The notes beneath the pieces were generated by a model. The model was not told where the DNA came from. It did not search any database and saw nothing but the letters and a program-made list of their open reading frames with translations. 64,000 nucleotides of DNA, from the NCBI GenBank assembly GCA_964030785.1, contig OZ034969.1:72901562-72965561 (forward strand), read 5' to 3'. The DNA is from Siderastrea siderea (taxonomy: Eukaryota; Cnidaria; Anthozoa; Scleractinia; Rhizangiidae). The translations under genes and the position numbers were made by a program. Each line of letters begins with the position of its first letter. Within the stretch, counting starts at the first letter, position 1. Below, piece by piece: positions 18,626 through 28,291 of this stretch.

Positions 18626-19668
18626 GTGAGTAATACTATTAATATATCCATTCAATGAACTGTGTAGCATTCAAGAATTTAATCCAAAATTAATATTATA
18701 TATGGCTGTAATAATCCAGCAGCTGCTAATTTGTAACTGAACAAAGTAAAGCAATAAAATTTGGCAAAAATTTGTATTATATCATTTGTTGTTGTTTCGA
18801 ATAAACTGAAAACATGTTTCAATGAAGTTTTACCTCAAAGAAAACCAAAGCTAAAATTAAAGTTAGATCCAAGTATATCATCACAAGGAGGCACAAACTA
18901 ACACTAACACGATGATCACGGTGTACGTATTACTGATACATCTACACATAGAAATGAAAGTGAAGTGAAAGTTGAAAGACTTGTACATCCACATAGATAA
19001 AGGGATTGGGCAGGCAAACAGGCAAATGGGCCTATGGCCCCTTGCTGTGAACAGTTATCAGCCATTGAATTAATGCAATGGGCCAGAAAAAAAAATCAGG
19101 TTCAGTCAAATTGGTACACAGTGTCAGTTTGTAGTTTAATGTTTTTGTTACCGGTAAATCTTTAATATGGTTTTTTGAGTACCTTGCAGTTAATGCAAAT
19201 CAATACAACATACAGGTTTCACTGGCTCAACAGCTTCAGGGGGAAGCAGTCAAAGCCTGTCAAGGAATAACCATTAAAGACCATTTCCATTTCCATTTCC
19301 ATGTGTACGCTGATCCTTGAACTAATGAAATAAATTTGACTGAGATGTGAGACTACTTTGAATTTACACTCTTCTTAGACTTGCCCACTAGTCGAGCTCA
19401 GGGTATTTTTTTTCGGAAGCGCGAAAAAAAAAAACCAAGTAGAGCGCGGAGCGCAAGCGATCAGGCCCACCACCGGAACTGGAAATGAAAAGCTAAGAAT
19501 TTTTGAGAAAGTCTACGCTCTTCGTTGCTAGGCCTGAAAGATGTGTTTCTTTGGCCTGTTTCATCCGTTGTACCAATTAATGCTTGCATCTTTGTCGCAT
19601 TCCTTCACACACTCGTTGGGCATGGTGTTCGTGCTAAAAAATGTTGACAGTTTTCTTTGGTAATGCAC
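18626..19668. other. Transposon interior without recognisable gene
   Basis: Non-coding in appearance. A (CCATTT)n-like stretch lies near 19290 and a poly-A/poly-T GC-rich block at about 19405-19455 (AGAGCGCGGAGCGC). No further exon could be linked in phase. Confidence 0.45.
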
Positions 19669-20147
19669 GTACCAGTCAAATTGAAGCTTCAACATCCACC
19701 CCCCGGGCAAACCCAAGGGCATTTGAACTTTTGAAGATTGGCTTGTTCAAATTCCCTCCCCTCGGGGCAAAAAGGCTGATCAAATGCCCCACCAATTAGT
19801 ACTGAAATACCTCTCCTCAAAGACAAATTTTGTCTTCAAACAAACACTCTTCACGCTTTTCAGAGTGAGATATATATGCCATGGACACCTTCAAACTTCT
19901 TTTAAAGACCCTTTTGAAAGAGTTATTCACTCACAAAGGCAAAATTCTATCTTGGAAATCCGTCAGACCCTGCAAAAACCGAAAAAACTCACCGGTGTAT
20001 AACGCTAGAACAAGCGATAAATCTGGTTCAAATTTCCCACCCTTTCGAGGCAACGTTCAAATTCCCCCCTCCCCGGGCAAGGATTACAGTCAAATGCCCT
20101 GGGTATGCCCGGGGGGGGGGATGTTGAAGCTTCAATTTGACTGGTAC
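19669..20147. repeat. Inverted-end repeat element, copy 1
   Basis: The ~479-bp unit has inverted ends GTACCAGTCAAATTGAAGCT and the matching right end. A second copy lies at 55303-55760. Both carry a short open frame with NDTFKLLLKTLL / MDTFKLLLKTLL and CKNRKNS; it is probably not functional and just follows the repeat. Confidence 0.75.
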
Positions 20148-21046
20148 ATAATTATCCAACTTTGGAATTTTTTTTGGAGGTATATTAACTGAACATTATC
20201 AGAGCTATTTACATGCATGTAGATTCACAGTGAGCGATTTGAAGGTCGAAAACCTAAAAAAAAAACTCGAAGTACCTGCATTTTCGATGGCGAACCTGGT
20301 TTGGGAGTTGAGTGAAAGTGCTCATCATAAAATAGCCTACAGCCATTTACGTGACTAGGGCGCATCTTTTGCGCCGTAAGTAGATTTATAATGCACCTTT
20401 TTAGAACGTTATGGGCCATATGCGAATGGCGCATGGCCTTCCCAATCCCTGTAAAGATATAACCCAATGCCCTCTTGTGTAGTTTATTGATGAGCAACAG
20501 GTAAAGTAAGACATAACAAAAGAATTGTAAAGGCTGTGAGACAACACAATATATCTGACCTATAATTGGCCGACTATAAAGAATGTCAAGTTATTTCCTT
20601 ACTTTTTTGCACCTTAAACTTCAAGGAGTCACCTACAAGTAACAACACCAGGCTACAGTACAGTAATTACACTCGTTAATTTCCCTTTGGCATATATTGA
20701 TACAACAAAGTTATAGTTCGTGAAAGGTTTGAGAGCCTTGCACTTCTCTGGCTTAGGAACAATCCTGTTATCTCTTTACCATGCACGAGGCACAGCAAGT
20801 ACTTCACTGACACACATTCAACCTTAGTGGCACTGGGTCGTCATCAGAGTAGTATAGCTGATTGAAACAGTTGTCTTCACAGTTGTTCATGTGTTTGACT
20901 TATATGTTGGTAGAACTTCATATGTTTGCAATTTTTCATTTCCAAAACAAGTGACTCACAGGTTGGTCTGTTTCCAGGTTTGCAAATTATGAAACAGCTA
21001 TTTTTATACCAAACATATGAATCATACATTGGTACATTAATTATTC
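20148..21046. other. Transposon interior without recognisable gene
   Basis: No gene or structured repeat is recognised. CATATG words begin near 20910. Confidence 0.45.
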
Positions 21047-21435
21047 CACATGTTTGCAAACATCTGAAATGGCCATTTTCATATGGTTGAGATTTTTTCT
21101 TTTCAAAACATATAATGAATCTTATGTTGGCAAAATTCATATGTTTGCAAACATATGAAACGGCCATTTTCATATGTTTGAGATTTGTCTGTTTTCAAAA
21201 CATATGAGTTATATGTTGGGAAAAGTCATATGTTTACAAACATATGAAACGGCCATTTTCATATGTTTGAGACTTTTTTTGTTTTCAAAACATATGAGTT
21301 ATATGTTGGTAAAATTCATATGTTTACAAAACATATGAAACGGCCATTTTCATATGTCTGAGTAGATGCTTGTAATTTATATGTTTGCTAGTGTTATTCA
21401 TATGTTTACAAACATATGAAACGGCCATTTTCATA
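21047..21435. repeat. Right subterminal ~89-bp tandem repeat
   Basis: About four units repeat the block CATATGTTT-CAAACATATGAAACGGCCATTTTCATATG followed by GTTTTCAAAACATATGAGTTATATGTTGG. Each unit contains several palindromic CATATG cores. This is a candidate transposase-binding array. Confidence 0.75.
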
Positions 21436-21567
21436 TGTCTGAAATTAGGCCTAAACCTGTGACAAACATATGGAAAACATACAGATAACATATTAAAACT
21501 TATATGTTTGTTATATGTTTCCAATATGTTTTTCACATGTTTTTCATATGTCAAAATCCCAGTAGTG

Positions 21568-21995
21568 TCAGCTGCCCTATGGGTATCTAAATGATAGAAC
21601 TCATTAGTTGCAGTCGATTGTGCGTAACCCGGAGAATATTCTAGTAGTGATTTGATATTGACACAGTGATTGGCGTCGTTGCAATCGTACACTTTCTTCC
21701 CATTCATCTTGACATCAAAATTCTTGATAAAACTATGAATACTATTGACGATTCCATTATGATCATTTCCAGCAATGTTTGCACCATCTGCCAATTTGTT
21801 CACTTTGAAACTGATTCCGAGACGAGCATTGTACCAGTCAAATGGAGTCACTTCTCCACTATTATCGACAACGAAACGATATCCGTCTTTCTTTTGAGAA
21901 CGAGTGTTTGCAACTACTGTATTCAGTGGTGTTTCTAGCTCGAAAATAACATCTTCAAACCTCTCTACAAGTTTAGGGTTTCTAAAAGATTCCAT
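21568..21995 (-). pseudogene. Major capsid protein, N-terminal part (gene split by transposon)
   Basis: About 142 codons from the ATG at 21995 (MESFRNPKLVERFEDVIFEL...) hold FDWYNARLGISFKVN, HSFIKNFDVKMNGKKVYD and SLLEYSPGYAQS, features of the Polinton capsid first jelly roll. An in-frame ATG at 22004 also exists; the later one fits the usual distance to the late motif at 22005-22020. The frame runs into the transposon end at 21567. The C-terminal part is at 15144-16001. Confidence 0.88.
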
Positions 21996-22004
21996 ATATA
22001 TCAT

Positions 22005-22020
22005 TAGATTAGATAATTTT
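22005..22020 (-). promoter_or_regulatory. Late-type motif before the major capsid gene
   Basis: The - strand reads TTATCTAATCTAATGA, two overlapping TCTAAT units about 10 bases before the capsid ATG. Confidence 0.6.
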
Positions 22021-22414
22021 ACATCTTCCTTATTTTACCTCCTGAAATTAGTTGATTGACTCTCTGAGCAATTTCGAAATCAGTCAATGGTCTTTCAGTA
22101 GCTTTACTAATAGTTTGTTGAACAGTTTGTTGTTCTGGTTGTTTCTTGCTCAGTAATTGAATTATTCTATCCCCTGCTTTATTACCAAGATGTTCCCCTG
22201 TTTTTGTGGCTGCTTTTGTGGCTGCTTTTGTTGCTGCTGTGGTAGCTGCTTTTTTAGCTATTTCCTTAGCTGTTTTACCAAATAGCTTGCTTCCAACTGA
22301 TTTAATAATATCCATCAATCCTTCACCATGTATTTCTCCAGTATGAATATTTTTTTTTACATATCTTCCAATTTCTGGATCGTATCTTCTCTTTAATTCA
22401 CTTTGGCGTGCCAT
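22019..22414 (-). CDS. Alanine/threonine-rich small virion protein
   Basis: This 131-residue protein has a basic N-terminus (RRYDPEIGRYVKK), an amphipathic helix (LMDIIKSVGSKLFG), (AATKAATK)n-type repeats at about 55-75, and a C-terminal ERPLTDFEIAQRVNQLISGGK. It lies between the two capsid genes and has a TTATCTAATATAT late-type motif upstream. It is likely a minor virion component, but I cannot name the family. Confidence 0.6.
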   Translation of the reverse strand: MARQSELKRRYDPEIGRYVKKNIHTGEIHGEGLMDIIKSVGSKLFGKTAKEIAKKAATTAATKAATKAATKTGEHLGNKAGDRIIQLLSKKQPEQQTVQQTISKATERPLTDFEIAQRVNQLISGGKIRKM

Positions 22415-22425
22415 ATATCAATATA

Positions 22426-23190
22426 TTAGATAAAACTGGATCTCAAGATCAAACTCATATGCCAATCGACACCATTCAAATCTATTTGTCTTCCTATTGA
22501 GTCTGTCAGTCTGATACGCATTTCAGAGATCACAGTTTTTGAAACTGGACTGAATAGAGCCCTTTTTGGTTCGAATGTGAATGGGTAGCTTCTTGTGAGA
22601 TTGTCGGTGGGTATTACAGCTAAAGTGTTACTATATCGACCATCTGTGATGGCATCTGTAACAACATCACAATTAACATGAATGCTGTCGACTGAATTTG
22701 TGATATTTGGTAATTTAGTGCTATAACTAGTCGTTGTTAAAATTTTAGAATCGAACCCAATTAAATCACCAAATGTTGAATTTCTTAAATCAAGTTGCCA
22801 CTGGTTTCCAAGTTCAACAACGACACGGAATGACGACAATACAAAATAGATTTTTATACCAACTCGATTATTACTAGGCTGATCATCGTTATCTGTAATA
22901 ACACTGTTTATATATTCTGATATGTCGTCATATGAATACATTCCGTCTACGAAATTTACGTTTTTCCAAGTAGAACCACCGTCTTTTGAATATTTTATTG
23001 TTTTGTTACCATATTCAGCATTGATGTTATGCCATGAGTACGTCATTGATACTCGATCTACTGCTAATTCATGATGCATATCAGTGTCTAAATGCATTGG
23101 TGGGTCAAATTTGATTACAAAATCATCCGGGCGAGATCGTCCTATTTTTTGTCTGTTAATGGAAGAAATATTAATTGCTCGTTCTTGCAT
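22426..23190 (-). CDS. Penton-like minor capsid protein (single jelly roll)
   Basis: This 254-residue protein carries DDFVIKFDPPMHLD, VDRVSMTYSWHNI, GMYSYDDISEYIN, FGDLIGFDSK and SIHVNCDVV, the motif series of the Polinton minor capsid (penton) protein. It would occupy capsid vertices. It lies directly upstream of the small virion protein and the major capsid gene on the same strand. The triple ATCTAAT late motif stands immediately before the start. Confidence 0.82.
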   Translation of the reverse strand: MQERAINISSINRQKIGRSRPDDFVIKFDPPMHLDTDMHHELAVDRVSMTYSWHNINAEYGNKTIKYSKDGGSTWKNVNFVDGMYSYDDISEYINSVITDNDDQPSNNRVGIKIYFVLSSFRVVVELGNQWQLDLRNSTFGDLIGFDSKILTTTSYSTKLPNITNSVDSIHVNCDVVTDAITDGRYSNTLAVIPTDNLTRSYPFTFEPKRALFSPVSKTVISEMRIRLTDSIGRQIDLNGVDWHMSLILRSSFI

Positions 23191-23192
23191 AT

Positions 23193-23215
23193 ATATATTT
23201 AGATTAGATTAGATG
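23193..23215 (-). promoter_or_regulatory. Late-type motif before the penton-like gene
   Basis: On the - strand three overlapping TCTAA units (ATCTAATCTAATCTAA) are followed by an AT-run and the ATG at 23190. Confidence 0.65.
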
Positions 23216-24330
23216 ACATAAGCTTGTAAGAGATCATTTAGTTGTCCATTATCAATCATACCAAGTTGAAACAATTTATGCGCTATCTCGGAAAATTCAC
23301 TCTTTGCACCATCATTACCTGCTGAAATACTGCCTCCCAGAAGCTCCATCCGATCGATGAGATCATTGGTATCATTATAATATACAACACCTGAACCTAA
23401 TTTAGAGAATTTTTTAGAAGTTCTGTGGATAGGTAACTCACCGAGTTTATTCAATTGATTGAAAACCATCTTTGACAGGTCACTATACTTCTTTTTGCTG
23501 TTGAATCTCTTTGTTAGCAGATCAAGAGTGTCAAAATCAACCTTTTTATCAAGTACTTTTTCACCATCCTTCTTTGCTACTAAATGCAATTGTCCCATTA
23601 ATTTAGGAATATCGATCATCAAATTACCATATTTGCCCCCAGATGATATTTTGTAAGCATTACGTTTTGGTTGTGTATAACCTGTTCCAATAGTTTTTTT
23701 ACCTTCAGGTATAATTTGTATACGTTTTCTGTATTTTTTTAATAAACCGATATCTTTTGCTAATTCATCAATTTGGTCTTTATATTTTTTTTTACTCTTC
23801 TTTGTTCCTGATAAAGCACCTTTTTTTCCACCTAGATCTCTTATTTTTTCACCAAGATTTTTGTCGTATTCATCAAAATCAAGGGTCCCTTTGATTGACC
23901 CTTTCAGTACGTCACTTGGAGCATACAATCCATACTTTGTCAATTTTTGTATTTCATCTACATCAAATTCCTTATCGAGATTAGACTTAAATTCAGGTTT
24001 CAACATTTCTTGTTCATAACCAATAGGAAGTTCCGTTTCTTCTTGCTGTTTTTCATCAAGTAATTGCTGAAACATAATAAGATTTTCAAACCCTGATGTT
24101 ACTGCTTTTTGGTTTTTCTGTAACTGTTCAAGCATCTTGTCCTGTTTCTCGTCAATCGTTTGTTTAACATCCTCTTGAGCTTTAACAATTGGCTTATAAA
24201 CTTCTGATAAATCTTCTTGCACATCTTGTCTCCCATGTTCAATTTGTTTCAGAGTTTTCCTGACATTACTGACTTGTTTACCAGCATTAATTTTAGCCTC
24301 TGAAATTTTCTTCATTCTTTCAATGTCCAT
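23209..24330 (-). CDS. Conserved Polinton protein with N-terminal coiled coil
   Basis: This is a 373-residue protein. Residues 1-100 are a long Lys/Glu/Gln-rich coiled coil. A linker and basic stretch (TKKSKKKYKDQ) follow, and then a C-terminal domain from about 215 with SSGGKYGNLMIDIPKLMG, DFDTLDLLTKRFN and LGSGVVYYND. I associate this C-terminal block with uncharacterised proteins of cnidarian Polintons. It is likely a virion or assembly protein because it has a late-type motif and is divergent from the packaging ATPase. Confidence 0.65.
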   Translation of the reverse strand: MDIERMKKISEAKINAGKQVSNVRKTLKQIEHGRQDVQEDLSEVYKPIVKAQEDVKQTIDEKQDKMLEQLQKNQKAVTSGFENLIMFQQLLDEKQQEETELPIGYEQEMLKPEFKSNLDKEFDVDEIQKLTKYGLYAPSDVLKGSIKGTLDFDEYDKNLGEKIRDLGGKKGALSGTKKSKKKYKDQIDELAKDIGLLKKYRKRIQIIPEGKKTIGTGYTQPKRNAYKISSGGKYGNLMIDIPKLMGQLHLVAKKDGEKVLDKKVDFDTLDLLTKRFNSKKKYSDLSKMVFNQLNKLGELPIHRTSKKFSKLGSGVVYYNDTNDLIDRMELLGGSISAGNDGAKSEFSEIAHKLFQLGMIDNGQLNDLLQAYVI

Positions 24331-24350
24331 AATATATATTGCTTAGATAA

Positions 24351-24410
24351 AGTTATCTTAACTTATCTTAACTTATCTCAACTTATCTTAACTTATATCA
24401 ACTTATCTAA
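24351..24410. promoter_or_regulatory. Array of six 10-bp ACTTATCTTA repeats in a divergent promoter
   Basis: Six consecutive 10-bp units (AGTTATCTTA, then ACTTATCTTA, ACTTATCTCA, ACTTATCTTA, ACTTATATCA, ACTTATCTAA) lie between the divergently read genes at 24330 and 24423. The TATCT core matches the late-type motif, and the 10-bp period would place sites on one DNA face. Confidence 0.7.
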
Positions 24411-24422
24411 TGTATTTATATT

Positions 24423-25064
24423 ATGGAAATACCAAATTACGATAGCAACATTGATAAAACGAACAGTTACAAACAATTGTATCAATATATGCCAAATGAC
24501 ACATTTCGAATGCTGATTTGCGGAGGAAGCGGAAGTGGAAAAACAAATTTGCTTTATCATATGTTAATGAAGCCATTAGTCTTTTTTGATCAGATCCACT
24601 TATATGCCAAAAACTTGGAACAAGAAAAATACCAGAATATGATAAATAAATTCAATGAAATTAGTCAATCGGTCGGTTATGATGTACTCGTCTGCAGTAA
24701 TAATGAAATAGTGCCAGTTGAAGATATGGAAGATGATGCACAAAAGATAATCATATTTGATGATTATGTATGTGACAAAAACCAGAAACCCCTTATCGAT
24801 TATTTTATAAGAGGAAGGCATAAAAATTGTAGTGTGATATATCTGAGCCAATCTTTCTATGGAACACCAAAGGATATACGGTTAAATTGCAGTCATTTTT
24901 GTGTTTATGAATTTCCAAGTTGTAATGAACGTAGTTTAATATCCAGAGAATTAGGTGTTGATAAGGAACAATACATCAAAGCAACCAAAAAACCGTATTC
25001 TTTCCTGTATGTAGACAAACCAAAGAAGCTGATAAAGAGAAACTTTTATGGAAAGATACAATAA
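24423..25064 (+). CDS. A32-like genome-packaging ATPase (FtsK/HerA type)
   Basis: This 213-residue protein has Walker A GGSGSGKT at residues 34-41 and Walker B IIIFDD at 109-114, followed by the sensor-like region HKNCSVIYLSQSFYGTPKDIR. Length and motifs fit the Polinton/adintovirus/poxvirus A32 packaging ATPase, which pumps the genome into the capsid. It is transcribed divergently from the coiled-coil protein across the repeat array. No damage is visible. Confidence 0.92.
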   Translation: MEIPNYDSNIDKTNSYKQLYQYMPNDTFRMLICGGSGSGKTNLLYHMLMKPLVFFDQIHLYAKNLEQEKYQNMINKFNEISQSVGYDVLVCSNNEIVPVEDMEDDAQKIIIFDDYVCDKNQKPLIDYFIRGRHKNCSVIYLSQSFYGTPKDIRLNCSHFCVYEFPSCNERSLISRELGVDKEQYIKATKKPYSFLYVDKPKKLIKRNFYGKIQ

Positions 25065-25092
25065 CTGATCATAATATAATCAATAAGTATAT

Positions 25093-27547
25093 ATGGGAAT
25101 TTTTAATGAACATAGTTCAACATCATCAGATACAATTTCATCGGGTGCTCCGGGTCCTCCAGGTCCTCCTGGTCCTCCAGGTGCTCAGGGTCCTTCAGGT
25201 GCTCAAGGTGTTGGATTCAAACTAAATTCTGATGGGAATTATGATATGGAAAGAAAGAAACTCACAAATGTTCAAAATGGTGATTCAGATAACGACGTTA
25301 TGAATAAGAGGCAAATAGAAGGGTATGTTGAGAATAAATTACAATCATTAGATTTAGATGGTTCTAAATATGTAGCAAAATCTGGTGATGCGATGACAGG
25401 AGATTTAATTTTACGATCTCAACCATCTCAACAATATCCAGTCCAGGGAAATATTAATAAGGCGATATCATATAGCTTAGCTAAATTTATTTTTCTGAGT
25501 AAAAAAGAAGGTGGGTCTATGGAACAAAGTTTAGACATGAACAATAATTTCATCACAAATGTGAAAGACCCAGTTGATTCAGACCATTGTGTTAATAAAA
25601 AATACACAGATGAAAAATTGGGTACAAAAGCAGACCTTTCAAAGACAACAACACAAACATTTCAAGGAAGAGTACAGGTCCCTGATTTCAATTCAGGGCA
25701 ACACAGTGGAATGGATATAGTGAACATCCGTTATATTGAAAGTAAGTATTTGAATAAGAATACGGGAGGCACTCTTAACAATCCGATATCATTTCTCAGT
25801 TCTCTACCAAACAACAAAAAACAGATTCAAAACCTCGGATCACCGCAATTCAATTCAAGTGCTGCAAACAAACAATACGTTGACAGTGAAATAGCAAAAA
25901 TATCATCTGTTGACACATCACAATTTATTAAAAAGGATGGTTCAGTGTCAATGACAGCAGATCTGAATTTAAACAATAATAAAATCACTAATTTGAAAAC
26001 ACCAACAAGTAATACAGATTCTGCAAACAAACAATACGTTGACTCAGAAATAGCAAAAATATCTAGAGGAATTGATTCATCTCAATTTGTTTTAAAATCA
26101 GGTAGTACAATGACAGGAGATTTAATTTTACCATCTCAACCATATCCAGTCCATGGAAATACTAATAAGGCAATATCATATAACACAGCTAGAGCCATTT
26201 TTTTGAGTAAAAAAGAAGGTGGGTCTATGGAACAAAATTTTGACATGAACAATCATTTCATCACAAATGTGAAAGATCCAGTTAATTCAGACCATTGTGT
26301 TAATAAAAAGTATGTTGATAACCAACTTGTAAAAAATTGGATAAAAATGTTGATATTGATATGACAAATAATTCAATTATCAATCTTAATCTTCCATCAA
26401 ACCCAAGAGACGCCGCATGTGTCGAGTTTGTTAATAAAAGAATTACTGAAACACAAAAAAATTATCTCAAACTTGATGGCACAACAAGTATGTCTGGAGA
26501 CTTGAATTTAAATAACAATAAAATTGTTAACTTACAAACTGATTACAGAGACTTGAAATCCGCAGTTAATGTTGATTTTGTGCAAGAGGAAATAAAAGAT
26601 TTGAGAAATCTTGTCACTCAAAAAATTCGTGAATCTCAGATCAATAACTCAGGTCAAAAAAGGGACGCCTTCAGATACTTGATGGAAGACACTGATGAAT
26701 CTTCGAGTGAAAACAATATCGAGGTTTTGGGTATTGTTGATTTTCCCAATTCTCCACATCAAATTAATAAAAAAGCTTACCAACTTAAACTCTTGTTTGA
26801 AAAAAGCTCACCCAACCAGTACCGGTCACGCCTCGGTTTTAACTTATATAAACTTCCAGTCGGGTATTACACAATGGTCGTTGAATGGTTTCCGCCGGAA
26901 ATGAATGAGATAACTGTAACAGCTCAAGGAACAACGATTTCAATTTCTGATGAAACAACCAAAACATTCGAGAATTACACCAAAACAGTTATCCATTTTC
27001 ACAGATGGGGTAGCTCACCCCCACAATACCTATATCTCGATCTGCACGGTACAGTCAGTAATCCATCATTTTTAACAATTGGTCATCTAATTGTTTATGG
27101 TGTAAAAGAAACAATTTCAAACGTTGATCCAAGTGTCTATGACACCGCTTTTGTTATTGAAAATGGACAAATGGTAATGAAACAAATTTGTCTTTAAACG
27201 GACACAATTTGAATGGTTCTATTCATTATTTATATGGGAATCTAGATACGAAAAATAATGAAACATTTTTTTCATTAAATGGTGATGCTAATGTACTCCT
27301 TCCAGAAAAAAGCTATATATTAAATATAACAGTATTATATAGAAAAACCACAGGTCCATTTTCACCTATTCCTTTAAAAATATTTAAAAGTGGCCCTGCG
27401 AAAGTTTTCACTTCAAAACAATCAACTCAAAAACAAACAATAGATATTAATTTAGAACTACCAAATGGTCTTTTAATGGTGCAATTACATTCTCAAAATT
27501 TTATTAATGAAAAATTCTTAATGTTGGTTAAATATAGAGTGCCATAA
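25093..27547 (+). pseudogene. Collagen-like fibre gene broken by two single-base frame changes
   Basis: The first frame (25093-26364) begins with GAPGPPGPPGPPGAQGPSGA, a collagen-type Gly-X-Y stretch. Repeated shaft units follow, with MTGDL, LNNNKITNL and SANKQYVDSEIAKI, as in trimeric fibre proteins. At about 26328-26336, in an A-run, the frame shifts and the same repeat type continues at 26337-27197, then a beta-rich head. At about 27181-27184, again in an A-run, it shifts to 27188-27547. Both shifts correspond to one missing A. The gene follows the ATPase by 28 bp and would encode the receptor-binding fibre. It is either decayed or affected by homopolymer sequencing errors. Confidence 0.8.
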
Positions 27548-27626
27548 AAAATTTTACATTTATTATATAGCACAATGCGGGACATTTTCGAATTCAACCA
27601 TATCGACCAAACACTTCACAGCTGAC

Positions 27627-27646
27627 CGATGTTTCGACATCGTTTT
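27627..27646 (+). terminator. Hairpin with T-run after the fibre gene
   Basis: CGATGT-TTCG-ACATCG is followed by TTTT. It is a perfect 6-bp stem with a four-base loop 80 bp behind the fibre stop. A role in RNA 3'-end formation is possible; the sequence could instead come from a dispersed repeat. Confidence 0.35.
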
Positions 27647-27652
27647 CAGGAT

Positions 27653-27676
27653 GAATAATCTAACACAATAATATAT
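27653..27676 (+). promoter_or_regulatory. Late-type motif before the membrane protein gene
   Basis: AATAATCTAACACAATAATATAT precedes the ATG at 27677; the TCTAA core is the same as in the capsid gene leaders. Confidence 0.5.
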
Positions 27677-28291
27677 ATGAGAACAGCTATTTTAATCAAT
27701 GAAATTCTCGAAAGCATAGAAAAATTGATCAAAAACATCAGAACATTATTCACTGATATTAAAGAGTTATTCAAAAAGAAAAAATGTAACCATATAATAT
27801 ATTCAATGGATAGACGTAAAAGCATATTCAATTGGAACCATGTGTCAGAAAATTTAACGGACCATCAAATATCTGAGTTAAAAGCATTGTACAAATTCTA
27901 TCATAAAAAATATTGGCTTTTCAAAATGACTTACAAATATTTCTAAAAAGCAGAACTTGCATGTAATATTGGATCTGTTTTTTTTGTAGTAACAGGGACA
28001 GTTGTTGGTGGTGTTACACTAAACCCTATTGTTCTCGGAACAGTATCTGGTGTTGGGGTTTTGCTTAAAACATATTCAGAGGCTAAAAATTACAAAAGAA
28101 AGATTGAGATGTGTAAATTTGCGTACACTACGTATGAAAAGATTTTAATTGATTTGCGGTCCTTTATGAGAGGACTGAACTATGATGAAAAAGAATTTCT
28201 TAATTATGTCAAGTTTCTAGATGAAATAATTATTGATATTTGTCCATTAACTGGCAAATTTGAAAAGAAATATAATAAGGTGTTCATCTAA
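27677..28291 (+). pseudogene. Polinton membrane-type protein with an in-frame stop
   Basis: A single frame of about 205 codons from 27677 to 28291 is interrupted only by TAA at 27944-27946. Before it lies an 89-residue N-terminal part (helical, basic). After it come a long hydrophobic Gly/Val-rich segment (SVFFVVTGTVVGGVTLNP region) and a C-terminal helical domain with KIEMCKFAYTTYEKIL and CPLTGKFEKKYN. I associate this domain order with hypothetical proteins of cnidarian Polintons. A single nonsense change seems to have inactivated it; readthrough or assembly error are alternatives. Confidence 0.65.

Larger units (their letters stand above)
16002..21567. mobile_element. 5.57-kb DNA transposon with CATATG-rich ends, inserted in the capsid gene
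   Basis: The ends are inverted: the left starts CACTACTAGG and the right, read inward, starts CACTACTGGG, both followed after a few bases by GACATATGA-AAACAT. Both subterminal regions are packed with CATATG-containing repeats (16020-16440 and 21047-21560), a layout seen in hAT- and MULE-like elements. No transposase ORF is recognised, so it appears non-autonomous. The eight bases on each side do not match convincingly, so the superfamily is unknown. A host-like spliced exon pair and two smaller repeats lie inside. Confidence 0.8.

Noticed and set aside
19784..20192. ORFs with TFKLLLKTLL as a conserved gene with the copy at 55358-55789
   Set aside because: Similarity extends over the whole repeat including its non-coding inverted ends, so it reflects the repeat and not protein selection.
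15994..21575. 8-bp hAT-type target duplication around the CATATG transposon
   Set aside because: tcttcatg and tcagctgc agree at only three positions, so no superfamily was assigned.
27944..28060. Two separate small genes at 27677-27946 and 28061-28291
   Set aside because: They are in the same frame with only one stop between them, and the intervening bases encode a hydrophobic segment continuous with both sides.
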